Positions 53,301-59,612 of a stretch of 64,000 bases of DNA are shown here, piece by piece. The notes below the pieces were generated by a model. The model was not told where the DNA came from. It ran no database searches and saw only the letters and a program-made list of their open reading frames with translations. Source of the DNA: Vulgatibacter incomptus_A (GTDB lineage Bacteria > Myxococcota > Myxococcia > Myxococcales > Vulgatibacteraceae); assembly GCA_040391605.1 (NCBI GenBank), contig JBEBXK010000001.1:1-64000 (forward strand), in the 5' to 3' direction. The position numbers and the translations under genes were made by a program. Every line of letters begins with the position of its first letter. Position 1 is the first letter of the stretch.

Positions 53301-55760
53301 ACGGTGGGCTATCAGGAGCCGACCGGCACCTTCGGCTATCAGCTCCATTACGGTGGGGCTTCTGGGTCAGCGTCCAATCCCGTGTTCACGGGAGGGCTCG
53401 CCAACCGGGCCTGGATGTTCACGCCGACCTCGGGCCTGTCCGGGACCATCACCGTCAAGCCTTCGGATACGACCATCTACACCGTCTGTGTCCAACTCGG
53501 GGCGACCCGGAACTGCTCTTCGGTTACGGTCGAAGCCAACTGGGCGATCGAGTCCTTCGCTGCCAGCCCGCCGAGTTTTGTCCTCGGTGAGGATGTGGTG
53601 CTCAGCTGGCTCACGTCCGGTGGAGACAGCTTCGCCATCAAGAAGACCGAGGGGACCGTCGTCACCGATCTGACAGTGGCTGGTCTTGACGTTGATGGAG
53701 ATTCGTACTCCGACACGCCCACTGGACCAACGACCTATACCTTTGAACTCTATTCGCTGGGGAGAACGAAGACATCGTCGATTTTCGTTGACGTGCGTAC
53801 GGTGGGGGTCGAACTCATCGGGACGACCGACTCGATCCTCGCTGGAGAGTCGGTGACCTTCAACTGGGACGTGACGGCCTTTGATACGGGTACCCCGGAG
53901 GTATGGGGTCCGTTGCTCGAGATGGATGCCAGCCCGGGTGGTGGTGGCACCTTCGCGGACACCGACATCAGCGGACTCCCGGGAGTCGCGACGGTACATG
54001 CCGGCGGGCTGGACTCCACCGTCAGCAACCACGCGTTCCAGGACGGGTTCACGTTTCCGTTCGGGGGAACCACCTATTCCAATGTCCATGTATCGGTGGA
54101 CGGCTACCTCTCTTTCGTGACCAGCACCTCCGGGTCGGGATCGAATCAGATGATTCCGAACACCAGCACCACCTACAATAAGATGAATTTGGCGGTGTTC
54201 TGGGACGATCTTCACACTCGTTCCAGCGGTCGGGTCTACGCTCTGGCGCTCGATCCGGACACCTACGTCATCCAGTGGAGCCACATCAGCCCCTATTACG
54301 GATCGTCGAACACCAATGAGTTCGACCTGAACTTCCAGGTCGTCCTCCATTCTGACGGAGCCTTCGAGTATCGCTACGGGACGATGACACCTCCTCCCGT
54401 GCCGACTACGTCTGCTAGCGACTGCGGTCTGCCGAGCTGTGAAGGGGAGGCGCGGGGGTCGAGTGCCACCATCGGCTACCAGAACGTGGCGGGCACCATG
54501 GGGCATCAGCTGCACTTCGGAGGCACAGCACGGAGTCCGTCCAATCCGTCGTTCCCGGGAGGTCTCTCCAACCGCTCGTTCCGCTACGACCCAAACCTCC
54601 CGCAGACCTTCACGTTCTCCCCGCGAGGAACGCATACGGTCACCATGTGCGCGTCGCTCGGGGCGTACCGTGAGTGTAAGACAACGACGATCTTCGTACC
54701 CGGGGAGGGCGACGTGATCATCTCGGAGGTCATGATCAATCCCGACGGCGGTCCGGGGGAGCAGTGGTTCGAGGTTCGCAACTTGCTCCCAAACGAGATT
54801 GATCTCGAGGGTTGGACGATCTCGACCGACGCTGCATCCCACGTCATCGTAGGTTCGCTTGTCATTCCTCCGTCGGGCTACGCGGTGCTTGGAGGGCCTG
54901 CGTCTGCGGGCGTCGCCGACTACCTCTACGATCCGCAGGTCACGATGGCGTCCGCGGGTGACACCCTCTCCCTCTACGCCTCTGCGGCGCTGGTCTCGTC
55001 GCTCACCTGGGACGCCAACTGGGTGATCCCGGTCGATGCGTCTCTCGAGTTGGACGCGACACGGCAGAGGCGTGGATACGGAGTCTTCGTCAAGGCCTCC
55101 GAGTTCTGCGAGGCGGAGAGCCTCTACGACGGCGTGAACGCGGGGTCTCCTGGCGCGGATCCGAGCTGCACCATGATGCCGTACAGGTATTTCCCCCAGT
55201 CGAGCATGCCCGCAATCGACATCTCGTCGATTGGCCAGTCGATTTCGACGATCAACGGGAGTATCACCAAGGGCACCGCTCCGCTGAACTTCTCCTTCCC
55301 GTTCTACGATGGGGTCTACACGACGGTCTATCCGACCTCGAGTGGCATCGTGGCGATGGCCAGCACGACGAACTCGGGAATCACGAACTACGAGATCCCC
55401 TATCTCTCGGATCCTGCCAGCGTCGGCATCGTCGCGCCGTATTGGGGGTATCTGGTGCCGATCGGGACCGCTGATTTCAAGTGGGCGCAGCCGATGGTGG
55501 CCGGATCGCAGGTGGCGGTCTTCCAGTGGAACCACTGGAAGCACACCACCGACGCCGGTGACGTGACGTTCCAGGCGCAGCTCTGGGAGAACGGGGACAT
55601 AGTCTTCGTCTACCTCGACATGCAGGGATTGAGCGGGACGGGTGGGAGCTTCACCATCGGCATCCAGGAGCGCGGCACAACGAGCCCTCAGTTCATCCAG
55701 CACGGGTTCAAGGAGCAGTCGGTCGTCCAGGGGCAGTCGATCTACTTCCAGAGGAAGTGA
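47343..55760 (+). CDS. Giant lipoprotein: Ig-like repeats with nidogen-like inserts and lamin-tail domain
   Basis: The 2805-residue protein starts with a lipoprotein signal (lipobox FAAC, Cys21). About 17 Ig-like domains follow, most with a [LF]-x-W-x-T core and a T-x-[TY]-x-L-x-A strand. From about nt 50200, four of them are interrupted by a domain of about 200 residues with FTFP[YF], a V[HR]LAPFWDDLHTR-like core, DLNFQVVLH.DG.F[ED]YRYG and GGL[AS]NR. This is nidogen-like, and a fifth, more diverged copy ends the protein. A lamin-tail domain (VIISEVMINPDGGPGEQWFE onwards, nt 54713-55170) precedes it. It is an exported adhesin-like or surface protein; function is unknown. The ATG at 47343 is preferred over 47331 because GAGGT lies 5 bases before it. 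The second half looks lower in GC than the first. A strong terminator follows. Confidence 0.85.
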   Translation: MQPKLWILSSLAALSLVFAACGDDPAPPKDKDSKAVEIVSLSVDPASVEAGDTVKVSWETRYAESIALTANGTSIEVGGADLGQGSVEVVVESTTTFQLVATGKAPGDIASRTAEVRVGAETLAPEIVSFFSDPASIEGPGEVELRWTTRNVETLRLLDGSGSPVDISEQPAEEGAVLVTVETTTAFTLIAEREGEKIERELTVEVTVAAPRIVAFEANPAEVDEGTRTTLSWTTLNAKTVRIEDDTGAPIDLRGQPAVEGSVEVLMQRSRTFTLFAESDDLSAERTVHVKVTGTPIVTLTATPETFSFGESTTLRWITDDAVSVRITDSHGETIVDTTEELTGQRILRPEANTTYTLTAMGTIRAATATVSVEVSPTIMVFEAVDPSGGGVGDLKELRWVVGGAQAVEISNGDGIVETKTGAAAAQGTVVLPMGAAGRFVLTATSGSHVVESEFFLPIVNAPGIGTFSAAAEIVSKEAGGTATASLSWSGVNRATTLELDSDTLGLIDLGSRSKVADSIDVSITADTIFTLTARNDDGESSRSVTVRAVDLPVIDSLDVSLSYAGVGEVIDVSWATTGATQIVLKQNGLVVPGIRAAAGTIPLEVSVATTFTLEALNDAGDVATSTVDVAVGPPFVSSFTASPVHAWLGESVTFAWEAGGASLLKVSAPTSIVCTTSVRSEIEEGSCTSGPLSEAGTFVYTLEVRNTVGQIATETVSVQVGSGPSILNFTVAPSGLLSGQSISVNWTVTPDPDGAAPTLAFEADVGGPYVLPAGNSGTASFTLTDAGVYNFTLTATTASAGSTPAVKTRSVTVYAEPTVTLAADPLVFDDEIHTGVDLAWTSSAADLSLQLFELDAAGQPMLIHDVPSADRASGFWTVNGSSTTVVTYRVVATNALGMTATEEIEVHPASTEILTFTATPPVYPVPGDPDVVEVLAGDEVLLEWTTKRATAVELDLLKGMVMGPSQNPYLDNPVGATHLVMDNCGTSFQPGDEGCAVMDFPAGFVFPYDGQDHTQLKVYLNGLASFDLARRLSSYTKADLAANTSSTYAYAHFAVFWRDLFTPTALSTGNVFYWDDVDANGDRYVVVQWKNAAFASGGTDDLNFQIVFWESGVFEYRYGLMYGSSVSNQESANGKDAAIGYQFPNLGGGKNLSYNTQVPGGLSNRSFSFTLPPSLGLNDSYVWTPVSGTAVTTRAATLKATGMGTDTKTVSVSVHPRATVTLSGPEFGTRNVPFTINWTSSNATLVEILDEVGTVVCTSGSTSVASGSCDLVEPASGPVIYTAVSTGALGHTVTATIEVVVTSADFAITSFEASDDLVNYAQPVTLSWETGDADELTITANGQPVALPPTIDFDSGSFTVPSLTEETEFVLSILNTASGGERTAAVTVGVRTFTLSFDADVTDLHPGDPVTLTWAATSLTGGTVEISMPGKPMTEDLSGSNAFIDISGEPGVETLVGTNIDGLMVTHDFTDGFTFPYQGTDLTQVRVSADGWLSFDVSAATSTSNQRMPASGSSYNKVHLAPFWNDLHTRTPGRVYAAAVGSDYVISWDHISPFSGSSSTSAFDLNFQVVLHADGSFDYRYGAMTPPPSTSTSCYPSTCVNEANGASATVGYQGPGGLDGYTLFFGGTSNSASNPTFPGGLANRTFTYDPNLTGSLTLNPFETGDYEICASLGGYTECRTVTVRADFEISEFTLSESAIDWGQSVELSWVTKGGDLLSLKENGVEIVNQDTVNITGHTLLLTPDRTATYELEIENTYLGRKLTATKNVSVAQFDMSLSASDSSVVPGSEVVLSWDSGAFNPNAQVVLLSPMEEVTDTSAFVDVRTIAGFETITGAGDDDGLKVHPLPAGFTFPFIGEVKTSLLVSTNGFISFDTGTISTSWTNQRLPVTTSDYKKVHLAPFWDDLHTRSSGGVHAAAIDDTYVIQWSQVSAAGGSNTNEYDLNFQVVLHPDGAFEYRYGSMTPPPSTSTSCYPNTCVNETLGSSATVGYQEPTGTFGYQLHYGGASGSASNPVFTGGLANRAWMFTPTSGLSGTITVKPSDTTIYTVCVQLGATRNCSSVTVEANWAIESFAASPPSFVLGEDVVLSWLTSGGDSFAIKKTEGTVVTDLTVAGLDVDGDSYSDTPTGPTTYTFELYSLGRTKTSSIFVDVRTVGVELIGTTDSILAGESVTFNWDVTAFDTGTPEVWGPLLEMDASPGGGGTFADTDISGLPGVATVHAGGLDSTVSNHAFQDGFTFPFGGTTYSNVHVSVDGYLSFVTSTSGSGSNQMIPNTSTTYNKMNLAVFWDDLHTRSSGRVYALALDPDTYVIQWSHISPYYGSSNTNEFDLNFQVVLHSDGAFEYRYGTMTPPPVPTTSASDCGLPSCEGEARGSSATIGYQNVAGTMGHQLHFGGTARSPSNPSFPGGLSNRSFRYDPNLPQTFTFSPRGTHTVTMCASLGAYRECKTTTIFVPGEGDVIISEVMINPDGGPGEQWFEVRNLLPNEIDLEGWTISTDAASHVIVGSLVIPPSGYAVLGGPASAGVADYLYDPQVTMASAGDTLSLYASAALVSSLTWDANWVIPVDASLELDATRQRRGYGVFVKASEFCEAESLYDGVNAGSPGADPSCTMMPYRYFPQSSMPAIDISSIGQSISTINGSITKGTAPLNFSFPFYDGVYTTVYPTSSGIVAMASTTNSGITNYEIPYLSDPASVGIVAPYWGYLVPIGTADFKWAQPMVAGSQVAVFQWNHWKHTTDAGDVTFQAQLWENGDIVFVYLDMQGLSGTGGSFTIGIQERGTTSPQFIQHGFKEQSVVQGQSIYFQRK

Positions 55761-55792
55761 CGACCACTCGAGCGCCTTAGCGTAGCGTCGGA

Positions 55793-55826
55793 GGGCCCGA
55801 TTCCAGGTTGGAGTCGGGCCCTTTTC
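55793..55826 (+). terminator. Rho-independent terminator of the giant lipoprotein gene
   Basis: GGGCCCGATTCCA (55793-55805) pairs with TGGAGTCGGGCCC (55809-55821), with one G-T pair and a three-base loop, followed by TTTT. It lies 33 bases after the stop codon. Confidence 0.85.
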
Positions 55827-55907
55827 ATTGCAGGCCCGGCATGGGCGGCGACCCAGCCTCCTGCGCGGCCAGCCCCTGTCGCGCCATTGCCCGACGGGAA
55901 GGAAGGC

Positions 55908-57377
55908 TCAGGGGGCCGGCGGGGGCAGCTCCCGCTTCATGATCTTGCCCATGGCGTTGCGGGGTAGGGCGCCTAGGAGGACGACCTGTCTTGGCCGTTT
56001 ATGGGGAGCGAGGAGGGAGGCGACGTGATCGATGAGCGCCTCGGGGGCAGGTGATTGAGCCGGGAGCGCGACCACGTAGGCGACGATCCGCTCGCCGAGG
56101 TCTTCGTCGGGGACGCCGACGACGGCAGCTTCGCGGACCATCGGGTGTTCGAGGAGGGCCCCTTCGACCTCGCCGGCGCCCACCTTGTAGCCTCCGGTCT
56201 TGATCAGATCGGTGGTGCGCCTGCCGACGATCCGGAGATAGCCATCGCCGGAGCGGGTGGCGAGGTCGCCGGTGCGGAAGAAGCCCTGATCATCTAGGGC
56301 GGCTGCGGTCGCGTCGGGCCTGCCGAGGTAGCCCGCGAAGACGTTGGGGCCTCGTATCGCGATCTCGCCGAGGCTCGAGTCGTCGGTCGCATCCACGGTC
56401 TGTCCGTCATCGTCGACCAGGCGGAGATCGATGCCCGGGAGGGGCGGGCCGACGGTGCCGGCGCGGCGCTCGCCGTCGTGGCGGATGGAGCAGTTGATCA
56501 GGGTCTCGGTGAGGCCGTAGCGCTCCACCACCCGCTGGCCAAGCAGGCTTGCAAGGCGCTCGTGTTCCCGGACGGGGAGGGCGGCCGAGCCGGAGACCAG
56601 CAGGCGGGCGCCGGCGAGGACGTCTCGATGTTTCGGGCTGGCCTCGAGCTGTTCGGCCAGCCGGTGGTACATGGTGGGGACGGCGAAGAGCATGGTGCCG
56701 CCGCCTGGACCGAAGGACTCCGCCACGGCGTCGGGGGAGAAGCGCGGGAGGAGCAGGAGCTCGGAGCCGGCGCGGAGGCTGCCGAAGACCCCGAGGATCA
56801 GACCGTGGACATGGAAGAGGGGGAGGGCGTGGACGAGGGTGTCGGCGCCGGACCACGCCCAGGCCGCGGCGAGGGCGTCCAGATTGGAGGCGGCGTTCCC
56901 ATGGCTGAGCACGGCGCCCTTGGGCGAGCCCGTGGTGCCGGAGGTATAGAGGACGAGGAGGGGATCGCTCGCATCCAGGTCGGGCCAGGTCGCCTTGCGT
57001 GGCCCCGCGGTGGCGATGGCCTCGATCTGCGGGGCGCCCGGCGGCATCCGGGGGGCGAAGGTGGGGGGCTGCTCGGCGAGGATTCGTCTGGGCCCGGCGT
57101 CTTGGAGGATGTGGCCCAGCTCCTGAGAGCCGAGGCCAGGGGCCAGAGGGACGGTGATGAGGCCGGCGAGGGCGTTGCCCACCATGGCGGCGACGGTGGA
57201 GGCCGTTGGGGTCGCCCAGACCGCCACGCGGTCGCCGGCCTGGAGGCCGTCGGTGAGGAGGCGGGCGGCCGAAGCCTCCGCCGCGCGGAGGAGATCATGG
57301 TAGGAGAGGCGCTCGTCGCCGATGCGCAGCGCGGTGCGGGCGGCCCTGCCGTGGTTTCCGGGGAGGAGGGGATGCAT
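55908..57377 (-). CDS. Acyl-CoA synthetase, malonyl-CoA synthetase (MatB)-like
   Basis: The 489-residue AMP-forming ligase has the P-loop YTSGTTGSPKGAVLSHGN, LPLFHVHGL, VERYGLTET, YLGRPDATAAALDDQGFFRTGDL and the C-terminal Lys motif GKIMKRELP. The HVHGL segment and overall layout are closest to MatB-type enzymes that activate malonate or methylmalonate with CoA; a different short acid cannot be excluded. The ATG at 57377 gives the usual start; an in-frame GTG at 57413 adds 12 residues. Acyl-CoA dehydrogenase lies nearby but on the other strand. Confidence 0.85.
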   Translation of the reverse strand: MHPLLPGNHGRAARTALRIGDERLSYHDLLRAAEASAARLLTDGLQAGDRVAVWATPTASTVAAMVGNALAGLITVPLAPGLGSQELGHILQDAGPRRILAEQPPTFAPRMPPGAPQIEAIATAGPRKATWPDLDASDPLLVLYTSGTTGSPKGAVLSHGNAASNLDALAAAWAWSGADTLVHALPLFHVHGLILGVFGSLRAGSELLLLPRFSPDAVAESFGPGGGTMLFAVPTMYHRLAEQLEASPKHRDVLAGARLLVSGSAALPVREHERLASLLGQRVVERYGLTETLINCSIRHDGERRAGTVGPPLPGIDLRLVDDDGQTVDATDDSSLGEIAIRGPNVFAGYLGRPDATAAALDDQGFFRTGDLATRSGDGYLRIVGRRTTDLIKTGGYKVGAGEVEGALLEHPMVREAAVVGVPDEDLGERIVAYVVALPAQSPAPEALIDHVASLLAPHKRPRQVVLLGALPRNAMGKIMKRELPPPAP

Positions 57378-57556
57378 GGCTACGAGCCTACTCCCCGGCA
57401 CCAGGAAATTCACGGGCGCAGACGTGGGTTGCGATGGCGTCGGCTCATGTGTTAGGTTGTCGCGCTTTTGAATGCTGGTTGTGTGCCAGCCATCCCTCCA
57501 CCGGTGAATGGTGGCGGGGTGTCACACGTAACGCTCTTCGTGAGTAGAAACGATCC

Positions 57557-57940
57557 ATGGAACTAGCGATCCAGATCCTCCACGTGCTCGTCGCCGTCTT
57601 CCTCGTCCTCGTGATCCTGCTCCAGGCAGGCAAGGGAGCGGGCATCGGCGCGGCCTTCGGCGGCGCCGGAAGCTCGACGGTCTTCGGCGGCAGAGGGGCC
57701 CAGACCTTCCTCGGGCGGATGACGGCCACCGCCGCGGCGATCTTCTTCCTGACGTCGCTGACCCTCTCCTACGTCTCGTCGACCCACGGCCGCTCGGTGG
57801 TGGCAGGTGAGCACGCCGCGCCGATCGCCGCCGAGGTGGAGCCCGCGCCTGCCGCCGACGCGCCGGCGATCCCGGCAGCCGATCCGGCGCCCGCCGTCGA
57901 CGAGGCCGCGGCACCTGCCGAGGCGCCTGCCGCCCCGTAG
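57557..57940 (+). CDS. secG: Preprotein translocase subunit SecG
   Basis: The 127-residue membrane protein has two spans (LAIQILHVLVAVFLVLVILL and ATAAAIFFLTSLTLSYVSS) around the conserved loop LQAGKGAGIGAAFGG, GSSTVFGGRG. It assists SecYE in protein export. The last 50 residues are an Ala/Pro/Glu-rich tail not usual in SecG. A tRNA-Leu gene follows, as it does after secG in many bacteria. Confidence 0.93.
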   Translation: MELAIQILHVLVAVFLVLVILLQAGKGAGIGAAFGGAGSSTVFGGRGAQTFLGRMTATAAAIFFLTSLTLSYVSSTHGRSVVAGEHAAPIAAEVEPAPAADAPAIPAADPAPAVDEAAAPAEAPAAP

Positions 57941-57963
57941 CCGAGGCGCCTGCCGCCCCGTTG
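57918..57963 (+). repeat. Tandem duplication at the secG stop codon
   Basis: GCCGAGGCGCCTGCCGCCCC occurs twice in immediate succession, once as the last codons of secG and once just after its TAG. This is probably slippage; the stop codon of secG sits between the two copies. Confidence 0.6.
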
Positions 57964-58203
57964 AGGCGAGGTGGCCCAAGGCCGCGACCGCCTCTAAGGT
58001 GGGTGACGCGAACCCCCGGGCTCCGGATGGGGACGGGCCGCCTGGAGCGCGCGGGCCGGAGGAATTCGGTCCCGCCTCCGATGCGGGCGAATATCTGCAC
58101 GAGGGCCCGGAAAAAGTGCTTGCCGGCCGACGGTCGCCGCTGGTACACAGCGCATCGTTCTTCGGCGGGAACCCGCGGGAATCGTAGCAAATCAGGTGAA
58201 TAT

Positions 58204-58288
58204 GCCCAGGTGGTGGAACTGGTAGACACACCATCTTGAGGTGGTGGCGCTGAGAGGCGTGCGAGTTCGAGTCTCGCCCTGGGCACCA
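58204..58288 (+). tRNA. tRNA-Leu (anticodon GAG)
   Basis: An 85-base tRNA gene with encoded CCA (58286-58288). Acceptor arms GCCCAGG and CCTGGGC pair fully. The anticodon stem CCATC/GGTGG encloses loop TTGAGGT, giving anticodon GAG. A long variable arm and the T-loop TTCGAGT are present, as in other class II leucine tRNAs. It closely resembles E. coli tRNA-Leu(GAG). Confidence 0.95.
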
Positions 58289-58294
58289 AGAAGA

Positions 58295-58338
58295 GAGAGG
58301 GGGATCCGGCGGCGTTCGGATCCCCCTCTCGCCTTTTT
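58295..58338 (+). terminator. Rho-independent terminator after tRNA-Leu
   Basis: GAGAGGGGGATCC (58295-58307) and GGATCCCCCTCTC (58318-58330) form a perfect 13-bp stem with a ten-base loop. GCC and then TTTTT follow. It ends the tRNA transcript, possibly also the secG transcript. Confidence 0.9.
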
Positions 58339-58489
58339 GGGCGTTCTCCTCCGCGTGTGACGCGGGCTATGATCGGACCGCGCCATCAGCCGTCCGTTGG
58401 AGCGTTCGGCTGGCCTCGGCGTTAGCTTCTCGTTCCCACTCTTTCGACGGCCTCGCCGCCCGGGCGGCCAGGGGCCAGATGGAGCCGCC

Positions 58490-59386
58490 GTGATCGAGCC
58501 CAGCACCGACGCCGGACCCTCAGCCATTCGCCGTATCCAGGTCTTCGACACGATCCTGCGGGAGATCGTCTGGGAGACGCCGGATACCGTGACCCTCCTG
58601 CTGGATCCGGGAGACCACCCACGCGACTACCTGGCGGGGCAGTTCGTCTCGATCGATCCCGCGCAGTTCCCGGAGCTGAGGCAGCAGCTCGCCTACTTCG
58701 AGAACGTGAAGGGCAAGCGCGAGGCGGTGCGGGCCTACTCGATGGCGTCGACCCCGGACGAGCCCTACCTCGCCATCACGATCAAGGAGGAGACCTTCTC
58801 CGCGGGCTCCACCGACTACCCGCCGATCCTCTCGCCGCTGCTGGTCCACGGCCTCACACCGGGGATGACCATCACGGTCAAGGGGTACAGCGGGTTCTAT
58901 GCGGTAGGGCCGGATCTCTCGCAGCGCACCGATCACGTGGTCCACGTGGTGGCGGGCTCGGGGGTGGTGCCGAACTTCGCGATGGTAAAGTGGGCGCTGG
59001 TCCACCAGCCCACCGTGCGTCACACCTTCGTCTACTCGAACAAGACGTGGTCGGAGGTGATCTTCGGGCAGGAGCTGAACGAGTTGGAGGCGGCGAGCGG
59101 GGGCAGACTCCGAGTGATTCACTGTCTCACGAGGGAGCCAAGCCAGCCGGCGGACTCGCCCTGCGCGAAGCTGGGGCGGATCAACCGGGAGGTCATGGAG
59201 GAGGCGATCCCCGATCCCTCGAAGTGCCTGGTCTTCGCCTGTGGTCCGGCGCTCACCCGCTGGGACAAGAGGGCGGCCCGTGAGCGAGGCGAGGAGCCGA
59301 GCCCGCGCTTCATCGAGACGGTGAAGTCGATCCTCGCCGAGCTGGAGGTGCCCCGAACCGCCATCCACACCGAAGCCTATGGCTGA
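58490..59386 (+). CDS. Ferredoxin-NAD(P) reductase-type flavin oxidoreductase
   Basis: The 298-residue protein has an FAD-binding beta-barrel with the motif RAYSMAS, a nucleotide-binding domain starting VAGSGVVPNFAM, and the C-terminal FACGP and HTEAYG. No ferredoxin domain is attached, so it should pass electrons to a separate partner (ferredoxin or an oxygenase/desaturase). The start is a GTG with GGAG 6 bases before it. The acyl-CoA dehydrogenase gene follows after 226 bases. Confidence 0.8.
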   Translation: MIEPSTDAGPSAIRRIQVFDTILREIVWETPDTVTLLLDPGDHPRDYLAGQFVSIDPAQFPELRQQLAYFENVKGKREAVRAYSMASTPDEPYLAITIKEETFSAGSTDYPPILSPLLVHGLTPGMTITVKGYSGFYAVGPDLSQRTDHVVHVVAGSGVVPNFAMVKWALVHQPTVRHTFVYSNKTWSEVIFGQELNELEAASGGRLRVIHCLTREPSQPADSPCAKLGRINREVMEEAIPDPSKCLVFACGPALTRWDKRAARERGEEPSPRFIETVKSILAELEVPRTAIHTEAYG

Positions 59387-59457
59387 CGCCGTCGTCGCTT
59401 CCGAGCCTGGGTGGACGCAGAGCGAAGATCCCCGCTTGGCCCCGGGAGGCCCGAGCG

Positions 59458-59545
59458 GGTGGCCGAGGATAGGATGGCCCCAGCGGGCGGATGCGGATCG
59501 GATGGCCCAGCGAGCGGGCGCGGATCGGATGGCCCAGCGGGCGGT
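59458..59545 (+). repeat. Short tandem array with 27-base period
   Basis: About three units of GGATCGGATGGCCCAGCG followed by GGCGG or GAGCGG recur at intervals of 27 bases between the oxidoreductase and the acyl-CoA dehydrogenase. The first unit is slightly changed. No gene spans it. Confidence 0.7.
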
Positions 59546-59612
59546 TTCCGTTATTGGATAGGGAGCGCTTCGGATACGCTGCATCGCGTCATCCCAGAGG
59601 AGAGTGCCAGCC

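Noticed and set aside
53367..55703. A 778-codon open frame antisense to the giant lipoprotein gene
   Set aside because: Arg/Asp/Gly-rich shadow of the repeated nidogen-like units; no features of a real protein.
55908..57377. A polyketide or nonribosomal adenylation enzyme
   Set aside because: No carrier-protein, condensation or ketosynthase genes nearby, and the segment HVHGL fits a MatB-like acyl-CoA synthetase better.
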